Of a stretch of 64,000 nucleotides of DNA, positions 24,741-37,800 are shown piece after piece. How positions within the stretch are numbered: the stretch's first letter is position 1; the number at the start of each line of letters is the position of its first letter. Origin of the DNA: Capitulum mitella (lineage: Eukaryota > Arthropoda > Thecostraca > Pollicipedomorpha > Pollicipedidae); contig CP099846.1 in NCBI GenBank assembly GCA_030062745.1, positions 30,771,350-30,835,349 of the forward strand, given 5' to 3'. The notes beneath the pieces are model-generated. The model did not search any database and was not told where the DNA came from. It saw only the letters and a list, made by a program, of their open reading frames with translations. Both the position numbers and the translations under genes were made by a program.

Positions 24741-26340
24741 GCCAGGTGTCAGCCCCCAGATGGGCGCCGATTTCGTGCGACCTCCGCCGCGGACGCGAAA
24801 GCCGAGCCGCCATGGCGTCACGCGCTGCGACGAGCTCGCTCGGACAGTCCGGCTCGGCGGGCGCGGCGGCCGAGCTCATGAGCTCGGGTCGGCCGACCGG
24901 TCGGCTGAGCGACAGGTGAAGGTCGCCGTTGCGCGGCGCGGGCCGCGCGGCGGGTCACCTGGCGGCGCCGCGGAGGTCGGCGTTGAGCGCGGCTGGGCCC
25001 GCGTCGGCGTGACGGCGCCGCGCCCGGCCGCCGCCAGCCGACCGGCAAAGGCCGACGGCGGCCTCCCACGCCCCGCAAGGCTGCCGACGGACGAGCAGCG
25101 TCCTCCGCGCGTAGAAAGGCGCCATGATTCAGCAGAGGCTGGCGTTATCAGTCATCTCGCGGCGGCCACAGGCAGGGGCGGAACGGCCGGGGTCGCGTGC
25201 CTGGCCGCGCGTGCACGCGCGGCCTTCTGCGGGCGCCGCCGGCGCGCGGCGTGAGGGCCGGCTCGGCCGGCGAGGGCCGGCCGGCGCGGCGCGGACGGCG
25301 GGCACGTGGGCGCCGCTTGCGCTGCCGTCGCATACCAGCCGGCGCCCTGACGGCGCCCGAGCCGTGAAGTGTGTCAGCGGCATTCTCCGCTGCCCACGCG
25401 CGGCGGCAGCGCACCGAGCGAGCTGGCGCACTCCCGGCCGGGCTTCCGAGCGCCACTGGGCGGCCTTTCCCGCGGCCGCTGAAAGTGAAAACGAGTTGCT
25501 CCACGCCGAGCGGCGGCCGCCCATTTCCGTGGCAGACGCCGCCGCCGCGGACGGAGGCGCCGTGAGACCACCTGACGCGTGACACAGTGACGCAGACACG
25601 ACAGCGAGGACCGCGAGCTGCGCCAGCGCTCTGCCGGCGCGTACTCACAGCGAACAGGGTGCTCGCAGCGCCTGCAGCCGCCGGTCACCAGAGCTCGCCA
25701 CTCGCAGCGTCCGCCCGTCCGGCCCGGTCGCTGGGCCGCAAAACCCTCTCACCCGCTCTCTGCGCTCACTGGCGGGCGCGGGCAGCGCGCGGTGCACACG
25801 TCCCTCGTGAGCGGCGCTCGGCAGCGGTCTGGCGGCGGCGGCGCCGCTCACCGCCCGCCCGGCCGCCGGTGACTCAGCCGGCCCGGGGCGGCGGCCGGCG
25901 GCTCGAGGCTCGAGGCAGCCGGTGGACGCCGCGCCGGGCGGACGCTGCGAGCAGCAGCAGGTGCGCCGGCAGCAGTGCGCGCCGCCAGGCAGCGGCTGCT
26001 TTCGTAGGCCGTCGACTAAACGACTGACCGCCGCCTCACGAAACATAAGCCTCTAAGCGCTTGAGCCGAAGACGCTGTGCGCCGTAATTCACAAACAGGC
26101 GTCGTCGGATAGTTGAGTCCGACAGACCGTCGACAGGCGCTAGGGTCGGGCTCCGGGCTGGCCCTCTCCGTCCCCGGCGCCAGACCCGGCCGCGGAACTC
26201 GCAGCAGCACGGTTCCGGTCTCGTTCCGGGCGCGGCGAGGCTGCACAAGGCTGCAGAACGCCGCTGTGCAAATGGAGAAGCACGGTGACGAGAGTTTGCG
26301 CCCTCCGACAAGGAACCCGTGACGCAGCGGGACACCCCCC
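24740..26340 (-). promoter_or_regulatory. Large CpG island, probable FRRS1 promoter and 5' UTR exon
   Basis: About 1.6 kb of dense CpG upstream of the FRRS1 start. On the minus strand a strong donor GTGAGTAC lies at 25648 and could end a noncoding first exon at 25649 that joins the acceptor just before the ATG at 22025. This is inferred from composition and splice motifs only. The island could also serve an unseen plus-strand transcript. Confidence 0.4.
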
Positions 26341-26469
26341 GCCGCAACTTCACTTTCTGTGCATCCGTTTAGCTGTTTGAGATGACTTGCAATAACGCGT
26401 CATGACGAGACAACTACGGACGTGGTGCTCATCCCTTGTGAACAGCAACTACCAGGGACTCTGAAGGCG

Positions 26470-26615
26470 GGGCGGGGGGGGAGGGGCAGAGGGAGGGTCA
26501 GCTGCCCCCAACTTTCTAAAATTTAACATTGACCCTATGGGAGTTGGCTGTAAAGAATCGACGCAATATACCTCTTTGCCCCCAACATCCCCCTAACTGT
26601 GGAGGATTCCTCTCG
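26470..26615. mobile_element. Second dispersed repeat family, copy 2
   Basis: This partner of the 23040 copy carries GGGAGGGGCAGAGGGAGGG, then AACATTGACCCTATGGG, then GCCCCCAACATCCCCC. It looks like a decayed non-autonomous repeat. Confidence 0.45.
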
Positions 26616-28445
26616 CCCATAGCAACTGAAGTGCCCAAATGTTTGAAGCTTTTGTCGTCATTATCGAAAATAGCTTAGAGGGTAAGCGTTGATTTATTTC
26701 GCTACTTTATCTATTTCATCTGGTGTTGTGGCTCTAGGGGATGCCCACCGAAGAAGCCATTAGAAACGTTTCGTAAGGTGGCCTAGATAAATTATGAAAC
26801 GTTTTCATGGCCCGTGTACATAGTAACCAGGAACGTTGTCAGTGGGAGAAGGGGTGAGCAAGCCCCAATCCTCATAAATAATTTTGTGTGTTAAAATTAA
26901 CATTCTATTTGCCACTACACCCTGCACTTCTCTCCCCGAGCATTTTCGCCAGTTCCTCTTCCCCTTTGACAGTTCTGGCGACGCCTCTGCTGTGTTTTTT
27001 CGGACCCTGAACTACTCACGTGCTTTCGTGCCACACCGGTCCCAGTCGCTGTCCACACTGCGCGCTGGCGTGTCTCAGCGCCCCACCCGCGCTGCTTTGC
27101 CGGGCGTGCCTCCTCCGCCGGCCTGCCGTCTCACAGCGCTGCGCGCGCGCAGCTCGAGCTGCTGGGCAACCTCGGCGACCTGGGAATCACCTCGGCGGAA
27201 TCACCTCATCTCAGCGCTGTCCAGGAATCATCGGTCGCCGGTCGACGCTGGCTCCCTGGCTTTGTGTAACCGCCGTGGATGAGTACTGTTGAAAACAAGA
27301 CGCCATTGTAATGTGTGACGCTCTGTAGATGTTCAGTGTAGCGACAGCGATACTGCGTTTTGGCTCTGGGATATAAAATCCAACGTTTGCGGATTTCTCC
27401 GCCTGTTTGGCGTGTTTTTAAAGCCTGTGTGCACCATTTGACATTGGCACGTTCTGGTATGCATTATTTCTCGGTTTCTATTGCCCCATTCATGTATTTA
27501 TGCAAGATGAGTTGAATATCACACATTACTTCGCTTATAGGTAACAAACGTTGATGAAACTGACATGATGCTGGATTCCCAAATATTGTGCAATGTAGTA
27601 ACTGTGACTGGCTGGTGAGGAGCCGCAGGAAATTTCGGCATTTACCTTGCATGTACGCTCGATGCCATTGTTTCCCATCCGTTCCTCAGGCTCAGTTATC
27701 CGAAATTCCTGGCCAACTCCGGCTAGCGTGAGAACTGGTGAAACGGAGGTGACCTTGGATTAACCAAGGGAAAATGAAAATAGCGGAGTGACAAGCAACG
27801 CCGAACAAATGGCGAATACACACCTATAGGCTAAACATTTCCTTGGCAAGCTCACTTGATGATAACCAAGAACGTTTCAGGAGTTGTACGCAACCGTCAC
27901 CATTTGCCCCATTAAAGAGATTGATTATTGTGGCTTGATGGCACACCGGCTTTTTGCTCCTATGCAATCTCCGTTGGAAAGAATATTCGTCCAGGGCTAC
28001 TTGTAAAAAAAAAAACACCAAACGAAGAAGGAATCTCAAGGCAACTTCTGTTCCGGACGATCTTAATTTCTTTGAATTTTGGCCGTCCAGCACGATGCTA
28101 GTTGTCATGGGTCAGACCATTTAAACGAGCCTAAGTGCAATTTGCTGTGTGCTTGCGATTCGGCGGTGTCGAGAGAGGTTTACGTTTTCCGCCTCGTTTT
28201 TTTTTTTTGTAACGTTTAGATATGAGGGAACCCCAGGACGAGGAAACTATTGGTTCACGGATTGACCACTTTCATGTTGTCAACAGGGATTGACTTAGTG
28301 ACCGTCATGACGAACTCAGAGGTTTACACGGTTGAAGGTTTCCAAAAAGACGAAAATTCGACACGTTTCCTAGTTGGCATCGTGACTGGTTTTTGCGTTC
28401 TGCTAAGAGTGAGATCGCCGCCGTTAGAGGTGCGTCGGCCGTGTC

Positions 28446-28605
28446 AGTCTCCGTCTTGGCATTAAGGTGACGTCTGCTGTCTTGGCACCAAAGTAACCTC
28501 TTGCCGTTTTGGCATCAAGATGGTATCTGCCGTTTGGCACCAAGGTGGTGTCTGCCGTTCTGGCACCAAGATGGTGCCGCCCTTCTGGCACCACCAAGAA
28601 GCGAT
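28446..28605. repeat. 26-27 base minisatellite, about six copies
   Basis: Imperfect units around GTCTGCCGTTCTGGCACCAA recur from 28446 to 28605. They drift by single-base changes and are intergenic. Confidence 0.8.
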
Positions 28606-31600
28606 TGCTGCCCTTCTCCTGATATCCAATACCTGACTGTTGCCCCGACCCTCCTGTCTTCCACCGGTCCGATTAGCATACAATTTAAGTTTTTCTTCAT
28701 CCGTTCCCCTTGGCCGGCGCAGAATTTACTCTGAAAATGAGAGCCAACTCTCCTGCATTGGTCCGCGCTTGTAACGTACGTTAAGCAGGGACCACAACAG
28801 ACAGACCTGTCAGTCAGAGCAGACAGGTCAGAATGATATGTCAGATAAGCCAACGACCAGCTGTAGTCGCGCTCCCATTACTGGTCATTGATTTATCCAG
28901 GATGTTTTGTTTTCATTTTTTGGGGTTTTTGTTTTTTATTTATCAAGAAATTAGATCTGCAGAACTGCAACATTTTTGTCCACTGAAGCCAAACTGGTGC
29001 AAAAGTAACGTGACGTTATTGCTGGGGCATCCCTTGCACCGTCCTGGCCCTGGCCCCGCCCAGACTGCGACGGCACCAGCCAGCGTCACCGGTCCGATCG
29101 GAGGGAGGAGGGACGGCCGGAGCCGGTCCGGAGACGACGGCCACGGAACTGCGCCGTCCGCCGCCGACCGGCTGGCCGCCGCCGATTGCACAAGGTCGGG
29201 CGGCCGCCACCGCGACCCCGTGAATAAGCGGCCGCGCCGTTGAGCAACAAGAAACGCTGGAAAACGCTGAGGAAACGCTCCCGGTTCTTGGTGACGTCAC
29301 TGGGACCAAACGGGAATTTCAAGGTGCGCGTAGGTGCGGATGAAAGCAGTGCCGGAACGCCTGGGAGTTCGGTGCACATATTCCGTGGTTTCGATGCAGA
29401 ATGGTGCATTTAAGTGGTCCCGTAACGTCAAGATATCCAATGATGGACATGGGACGTGCCGTTGAATCTCTGCAGGCAAAATGGCATCCGGTGCCGGCGA
29501 AACGCAACGGCGCTTCCCGGGCAATCTTTGACGTCAAAGCCGACCATGGGTTTTCCAACAGCGGAACATAAGAATACAGACTATCAAAATGTTGTTAAAA
29601 TCATGCACAGCATGTCAAAGAACGGGGTTTGATTTTTAAAGCAATATTCCTCGGATCCTATGCATAGTTGGAACCAATCAAGACAGCACAGTCAAGACTG
29701 ATCAAGACATTTGACCGCTTCCACATTCCATTACGATGAACCTGGATCCGGATGAGGGAAGCGGGGCAGGGGTTGCCGATGGGCAACTCAGAAACTGTAC
29801 ACACGAACTGGTGCAGGTACAAGGAAAGCTCAGGTACCTGCAACTTTGCCAGCGCCAGTAATTCTTCCGCAGCTCCTGCGTCGATGAATGGCATGGTTTT
29901 TCCTCCTCTTTGAACGATATGTCGCGAAAAACTGGGGATATTTGCGGCCTTATGGTGGTTTTTCCATTATTGTAGGGGCGACGTCAGCCAGCAAGTCGAT
30001 ATCTTCTGCACTCTTACCTGAATAAAAAGGCATATCTTTGGCCTTTGAGTACAGAACGGCCTATAGAGCGCCATAAGTCGGGTCGATGGGAGGTGGTAAC
30101 CGATTCATGGGATGAGAACAAACATCGCCGTTAGTGGTACAAGCGGTGCACGCATCCCTGACTTTACAGATTTTAGTTCGACGTGAAAAATTGCACCTCT
30201 GCTCATCAGGACATGTGTTAACAACATCTATTCAAGACACGCACCAAGCGTCCACTTCCATTGTGCATAGTGAATACGGTTGATCGAATTGTGATTGGAA
30301 ACCGAACCTGTGTCACGGCCCCGCTTTTCGGTGCGTTTTACAGTGCTTCTGAGTACGGCACGCGTTCACCTGTGCAAATTCGGGCTGGCGGCACCCGCAG
30401 ACCGCGCAGAGACCAGCCCCCCCCCCCCATGGCCGATGGCGAAAACCGGGAAACGCCGATCGCCTGCCGATTTTCCGCCAAAATCCACGCTCTCCGCCAC
30501 ACGCCAGCGCCAGCCGGGTTCGGGATGTTTGAGTGTCGTGACGGAGCCGCGTTCTGTGACGAGGCCTGTAGACGTCGCACGCACGTGCTGCACGCAACGC
30601 TCGGCTCGGCTTCATTTGAACGCAGACGTCCACAAAGCGTGCGTTCTTCGACTGCGGGTGGCGCAGAAATGTTTTGCAGACCGCCGTCCAGTGACTGAGA
30701 CCTCGTTTCAGGCACGGTCGTTCTGATCTGATCTGATCGATCTGCGTCGGAGGACCCCACTGAAGGAGTCTGACCGCAAAGAGCGGCGGCGCTGTCCGAG
30801 GGACAACGTCAGGGGTGTTCGAACTGCAGTGCGCACCGGGCCGGCGAGAACTGCGCTGCCTAAGGCCGTGCGTCGGCGGCGTTGTCCGTCAGGATCCGGG
30901 AGTCTGGATGCTCGGTTCTTTGTTGGCGACGGCCAGCGTGTCCGCAACACGCAGTTGGTTCTGAGGCTCGCGGTGGCGTAGGCGTAGTGACCAGACCGGT
31001 GTGTAGATGCCGGGCGGGCGACAGCTATGCCTATTCGGACCATGTCAGTATGAGCCCTCCGGTTTTGCAGGAAAGAAGTAATTCCACGGTGAATCGTGTT
31101 ATACCAATTTCAGGGACATTCCAGTACGCTGATGAGCAGTGGCACATGCATTTTTGCATGCCAGACACGAACTACGCATATTCATTCGTCACAGCGAGGT
31201 GGTGAAGATGATCACGGGGTGAGACGAAGATAGAAAAATAGGAATGGCATCAAAATCAGGTCAACTCACGTCTCTTGTCAGGCGAACCTCTCGCGGTCCG
31301 TTTATGACTTCATGGCACGTTTCATTGGCCCAATCAACCAAACGCGTCACGGTCAGATAGGCAGTATGAGAAAGGTCCGACGAAACAAGGCCATATCTGT
31401 CTGGCAAAATGGGCGATCCGGCCGATTCCCGACTAGGCACCGATGCCCGGTGGACCACGACTCGCCAACGCCAAGCACGCACAGCGTCCGCTACGCTGAC
31501 CGGATCACTCACTGGCAGTGTTGTCTAAAGAGCCATAACCAATGCAAAACTGAGCTAAGCTCTCCCCATAGCCGTATCCAATCGCAGTGGCACGTTCGCT

Positions 31601-32703
31601 TTCGCGGGTCCGCTGGGCGAACCTGTGTGACCTGGACCCACTGGGCTCTGGGTCACACCATCCCTGCCGGGGTCCGCGCCGAACCAACTGTCCACCCCGC
31701 ATCCCACCCTGAATCCCTGAGCGCATTTGACCTGACGCGAGCCGATCCTCTGCACCCCGGGGAGGGAGCGGGGACGCGAAGGTGGCTTCTCGAGAGATGG
31801 CCGGGGAGATAAAGGACTGCTGCGGACGGGCCAGGCGGAACTCAAGGCCGCCATACCAGGGCTGGCGGGGAATACCCACCGAAAACCACCAGTCGCAACG
31901 CGGCATAATGTAACCACCTCGTGGTCTTTGCCAGTCATTCAACTTTTTTATGAGAGGGATGGGGCCTAGCACGCAATGGAAAATCAAGGGGACCAAAGGG
32001 TATACGTCACCCAGGGCTCCCGAAGCTGGATGAGAAACCGTGTATTTATCCGATTTTACAGCTGCTGATTTCTTGGCTACTCGGGCAACATTTTGGGAGA
32101 AGTAGAACTGCAAAATATTTTGCGTTTTTTTTACCATGATTAAAAACAAGTCACTTCTCATTTTCGCCCCAAAGACACCTGGGTTGTAAGCTGGTTTGGT
32201 GGAGCAGCCCTGATGACATACAACTCCGAATCACAGTTGCTCGTTAGCATGTCTGCACTTCATTAGCGGCATTGGCAGAAAAGATGGCGGCCCAACATAC
32301 GCAAATTATTCAGCTTACATTTGCACGCAGGTCCCAGTCATACGTACAAACACATCCAAAATGGCCAAAACAAAAACAGCATGTTAGTTTGAGCGGAGTA
32401 CAGCAAATTCCACCAACTTCTTATCAAGGAGACAGAGGATTTTGCGTTTCACATTTCATTGGAAGCGCCGAGAGATGTACAGCGACACTCAATCGCAGGC
32501 GATGTATTTCATCGGCTCGTTCTTGTTTTTTTTTGCAACTGTTCCAACAGACTTCGATCAAGATGCTGGTACGAAGATGACAACAAACGATAATCATTTA
32601 ATCACACGTTGCTTCGGCCCACAAGTGACACACATGGTATCCTGCAATGTAGCCGTCATCCCACGCGTAGCCGTGGAGCACTGTCCCAGCGAGCTTCAAC
32701 CCC

Positions 32704-32742
32704 TGACTGACTTGACTGACTGACTGACTGACTGACTGACTT
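32704..32742. repeat. (CTGA)n microsatellite
   Basis: A run of CTGA tetranucleotides interrupted once near its start. Confidence 0.9.
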
Positions 32743-34674
32743 GCGCAACACGCTGACATGATCGTGAACCAAACGAACTCGGCCCAACCGACAATGTTGT
32801 GGTTACGCTTGAAGAGTTTCAAGCTGCAGGCACCCACTTCATTGCTCAGGCACAAAACGCATTATAGCTGGGTATGCGAATGGCCTAAAAAAAACTGGAG
32901 AAAACTGCCCAGCAATACAGATGAAACAGTTTATCCCGAATGTTTAATGGGAAACCCTTAAACATTCCCGAATGGGAATATTTAAAAATGATGTTTCTTA
33001 TCTTCCCATCGCACTTCCAACAACTGGTATCCGCCCATCTCATCCAAATTAATGTAACTTGGGCATCTAACGGCAAAAGACAATCTGCAGCGAGAAGGCA
33101 ATAAACCCGTGGTTTATTGATCAGTCCAGATATGATTTTTTTATATGATTGACTGACTGATTTGATAAGATGATTTGATATGACTGATATGATATGACAA
33201 TTGATATGATCAGACATGAACATTTAAACAGTGAATTACACCCAGAGGTAGTATTTCCATAGGGAACACAAACCCTTCCATCTACGGAACGTGAGTGCTG
33301 CGCACACCTGGCTGTTTTTCTAGAAAACGCCCACGAGGTAAACGCCAGCATACATGACCACCGTCTACGATGTCACGGCGAAGAGAGGACGGATCAAGAC
33401 ACTTGGCCGTGGCGAACACTGAGGCATTTTCTGACACCACTTCTGCGACAGGCCGAAGATCAATGCTGTCTGAAATAACCGAGGACACAGTCCGTCAACC
33501 ACCTCGACCACACACCGTGCCATGTCTCCAAGGAGAGTCATGGGACGCGAGGTCAGGAGGGCTCTTCAGTTGGTTCGACCCTCAGATAGGGCCGCCGCGG
33601 AGAGCCCAGTATTAAGCCGGTTTGTAATCACGGCGCAGTCATTACAAGTTCTGACGCGGCGTCAGGGGCATAGCCGCCACCATTCCGCCGTGCAGCCTAT
33701 TCATTTGCATCGCCAGAGTATCAGCAGGCACGTGACAGAGAAGCATTCACCTCCGTCGAACAGACCACCAGCTTGCAGCGAGCTGGCCTAGCATAACCAA
33801 GGCGTAACCATAAACGACACGTTTGAAAGCTCAATACCACTGTTCGAAATGCTAAGAAGTCCGCCATTGGAGCTAATCTGTGTACGCACAAGTTAACTCG
33901 AATGGTTTTGCATAATCACAGCAGCAGAATCTAAGGTTTAACCTTACTAAAGCATTCATCACGCGGAACATGATCCATGGCAGTACCTGATCTGTTTCGT
34001 TGTTTTTAATGAATATTACTTTGCTTTCTAATCTGCTGGCATTACAAGCTTTTATACTTTGTACTTTTCACTAACGTTTCACTTAAATCACTCGCACAAC
34101 GAAAGCTTAGAAAATGACTTGTGCTGTGCATACGGCCATTACCATGGCCTTTACCATGCCCATTACCATGAGCATTCTGAAATGTTGTCATCATACGTCA
34201 GTCCACGAGAGACAGAAGTTTGTGACTCAGTTGACCGCTACTCCATCATCATAGGCGCCAAAAGTAACCAAAAACACGAACCAAACCAAAAGCTTCTTGG
34301 TTCACGCAATGCTTAGAAAAACCCTGCACCCTGTGGTCGAGTATATTGCACGTTACAAGTCCCAGTCGAACAGATCGCTGACAAGGGAAACACAAGTACG
34401 ATTGGCCCAATCCATTCCAATTTCGTATGGTCGTTATCTACACTTGTCCACAACAAGCTCTGTCCACCAATCGTACAGCACACAACCATCGAAATTAAGC
34501 GTCTACAAAAGACCACCGATATCAAAATATCCCTGCACCATCGATTGCAAAGTATTTCGATCGGTGTATATTCTAACAAACCACACTCTTGACTGGCGAA
34601 CACACGTTCCCGTATTTCTAGGCCCGCGGCCGAACGCCGCCGGTCGCGCCGCCTCGCCGGCCTCTCTCACCGAC

Positions 34675-34880
34675 CGGAGTCCGCTGGGTGTCTAGCGAGA
34701 GTCCGCCCAGAGTCCGCCGAGGCTCTACATCGGGAGTCCGCCGGGAGTCCGCGGGAACTCTGCGGAGTGCCCCCGGACTCTATGGGGGCTCCCTGGACGT
34801 CTACCGGGAGTCTGCTGCGCCCATCGGGAGTCCGTCGAGGGTCCGGTGGCGTTCTACCGGGAGTCCGTTGGGGTCCGGCA
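34675..34880. repeat. Degenerate GGGAGTCCG tandem repeat beside the HSD17B10 stop
   Basis: GGGAGTCCG-like words recur every 10-35 bases up to nine bases beyond the HSD17B10 stop codon. On the minus strand they would therefore be transcribed in the 3' UTR as CGGACTCCC repeats. Confidence 0.65.
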
Positions 34881-34888
34881 GGCGCGCC

Positions 34889-37800
34889 TTACGCCTGCAT
34901 CCGTATGCCGCCGTCGAGACGGATGACCTCGGCGTTGAGCATGCGGTTCTCGACGATGCTGCAAACCATCTGGGCGTACTCCTCGGGCCGGCCCAGCCGC
35001 TTGGGGAACGGCACCGTCTGCGCCAGGGCCGTCTGCACCTTGGCCGGCAGGCCCTCCAGTAGCGGGGTCAGGAAGAGACCTGCGGCGGCCCGGTCCGGTT
35101 ACCGCGGCGGAGACGGCGGCGAGCCCGCGCTGCGTGAAGACAGGGGAGGCGGGGCCCGCTCGATACACAGATACCACTGACTGCCGGAGAGCGATGGGGC
35201 ACAGCTGAGCACCGGAAACCACTGGCTGTCCGTGCAACGCAAGTGAGAGCAGGTTCTGCACTGTCTTTTGTTACGACACTTATGGTTGTACGGCTATTTC
35301 CTGCAAGTTATAAGCGGTCACTTCGCTGAAAACGTGCCGTTCAGTTGCCAAAATCCAGTACAACTGCCACAGAGCAGGATCGTCTCATCGAAGCTGCTCT
35401 GGCGGCGGGCTGCCTTCAAAGCGGCATGACGTCTGACACATGAAAACATTGCACAAAAAATGGTTTACGACGGCAAAGGGGCTGTTTTCTTTAATCTCCC
35501 CAATGTTAAGGAAGCCGCCGGTCCGGGACCGCGCCGACACGCGCGGGTCCGGACCGCCGCGGCAGCCTCGGCCGGCTCCCGCCGTCCCACACGACCCCAG
35601 CTCTCACCGGGCGCGATGGTGACGACGCGGATGCCGTGCGTGGCGAGGTCGCGCGCCACGGGCAGCGTCATGCCGACGATGGCGCCCTTGCTGGCCGAGT
35701 AGGCCGCCTGGCCCACCTGGCCGTCGTAGGCGGCCACCGAGGCCGTGTTGACGATCACGCCGCGCTGGCCGTCGGCGGCGTCCGGCGCGTTCTCGCCCAT
35801 CAGGCCGGCCGACAGCCGGATCACGTTGAACGTGCCGACAGTGTTCACCTGGAACGGCGGCCGGCCAAACCGTCACTGCTCGGCGTCGAGCGGTTCCGGT
35901 GAAGCTGTTGCGCAAAGAGCGCATGTGGTTCTGAAATAGCACGAAGCGTGCATGCGCGGCAAATGGTGCACCCCGCAACTACAGCTACACCTTCAGCTTT
36001 GTGGTTGTTAGCACCAATGGCATGCTTCGTCTTCGTCACGTTGGAAACTGTCTCGCTCAGACAGCACGAGAGAAAGTAACGTGGATTTTGTGTACGTTTG
36101 TGGTGTAACGTGTTAAGTAACAAACAAGCACGACAAGGGGCCAATGAACAAATAAGGCCCCGACGGCGTGGGAAAGACCCAACCCAGGTTGGGTAAAAAT
36201 GAACACGTGACTGAACTCTTTCAAGTACGGCAAACCACTGTCCTCAGCGAAAGACTGGCTCGATGAGAATCGGGCAGTCATTTTTAAGGTTTAGCGCGTG
36301 TACATAAAAATCCAAACAGTCACGAAACGTGGCCTTTTGGACTGTCGACATATTTCCACCGACTGGGAGGGCATCACTTTGCAAAGCATAATTCGAGCTG
36401 GCTAGTATAAATATGAGACAGTGGACCACAGATTAGTGGCAGATTCATCTACTGAAAGATCACTCTAAAATGCAACAACAAAATGCTGCTCTTTGCTGTA
36501 CCATGAGAACTTTTGTAAAGTCTTCCAGAACATGTGGCTTCTTCTTGTTGAAATTGTATGTCTTGAAAGCCACGGCAATGCCGGCACAGTTCACGGTGAC
36601 GTCGAGCTTCCCGAACTTCTCCTTGGCCGCGCCCACGGCGTTCTCCACGTCCTTCTCAGACACCACCTGCAAACACAAACCCAACAGTAGCCAACAGGGC
36701 ACCAGTGAGACGGCACACATGGCAATGTCCTAATCCACCTTAGGTGCGGAGAGGTCTGTCAAGGTTGACTATGCTCCTTTTATGTCACGTGCTTCTCTGC
36801 GCCACAAGAAAGTTATTTGCCCCAGCAACGACGCATCAATCCGCAGAAGCCACTCGACACACCGTTTGCTTCAGCAACCGCATTCGAGTAGCTCATCAGC
36901 AAGCCACCAGAACGCGCTTGCAATCACGCGGGCGAACGGGCCACAGGCGCAATGACCACCTGATTGATTGATCGACGCAGTTATGATTATCACCACTTTA
37001 TTATAACCACTTACATCCGTCGGCACGAACACAGCACCGTCCCCCAGAGCGGAGGCCACCTCCTGTCCGGCCGAGGTGGGCAGGTCGCAGATCACCACCC
37101 GGCTGCCCTCCTTCACCAGACGCTCGGCGGTGGCCCTGCCGAGCCCCGAGGCGCCGCCCGTGACCAGGCCGACCAGACCCTGCAGAGGCACGGGACACAG
37201 GGCGGTCAGGCAGGGAGCCAACTACACCTGGCCAGACCCTGCAGTCACTGCAGACAGCAGTCAGACAGGGAGGCAGCAACACCAGGATGCAGCAATGAAC
37301 ACTACAAGACTGCAATGACTGACTGAGATGTAATGTCATCATGGACCTAACTAAGATGCATTATGAAGACCAAGATGTTCTTCAGCAGTGACTGGCTCAC
37401 AACTAGTGTTGGAAAAACTGTCATTTTCTGGTGTCAAGGACCAAAAAATTTATACTCCAAGAAAAGTTTCATATTCCAAAACAGTCATTCCCCCTAATGA
37501 AGAGACATCAGTATTCTTACCCAACCAGTTTGAAGTTGCCCAGCATCCTCCCCTGGTTGATGGTTTACCATCCCTACATGGTGCATGAAGTACACTCTGA
37601 ACCACTCAGCCCCCCTGGTCAATGACTCTGCTGACCTACCATGTAGACCCAGGAAACTGGTTTGCTTCCCAAAATGGAGCCACTGGATCTGGATCACCAA
37701 AAACTACCCCTGCTGGCCACATATGCTTGCAAAGCAACTAGTCAGTCCATGTTTCTCACTTAAATGCATGACATTTCATACTCCAAAACAGAATTTGTGC

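Larger units (their letters stand above)
26616..34600. other. Intergenic region without a defensible gene
   Basis: About 8 kb between the FRRS1 promoter region and HSD17B10. It holds a minisatellite (28446-28605), a CTGA microsatellite, CpG-rich patches at 29040-29245 and 30340-31030, and TGATA-rich DNA at 33140-33220. The longest open frame (minus strand, 31505-32161, 218 codons) shows no domain. An open plus-strand segment at 27153-27269 ends in a stop after a CAG acceptor but has no partner exons. Confidence 0.5.

Noticed and set aside
24727-25648. Long open frames on both strands at 24.7-25.6 kb
   Set aside because: Composition effect of the CpG island. Peptides are Ala/Arg/Gly-rich without motifs.
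27153-27269. Possible orphan terminal exon on the plus strand (LELLGNLGDLGITSAE... to a TAA)
   Set aside because: It has a CAG acceptor and protein-like sequence, but no upstream exon, no family match and no clear AATAAA after it.
31505-32161. Minus-strand open frame of 218 codons
   Set aside because: Ordinary composition and a fair length, but no domain, no conserved motif, and no splice or promoter context I can point to. Transcript data would be needed.
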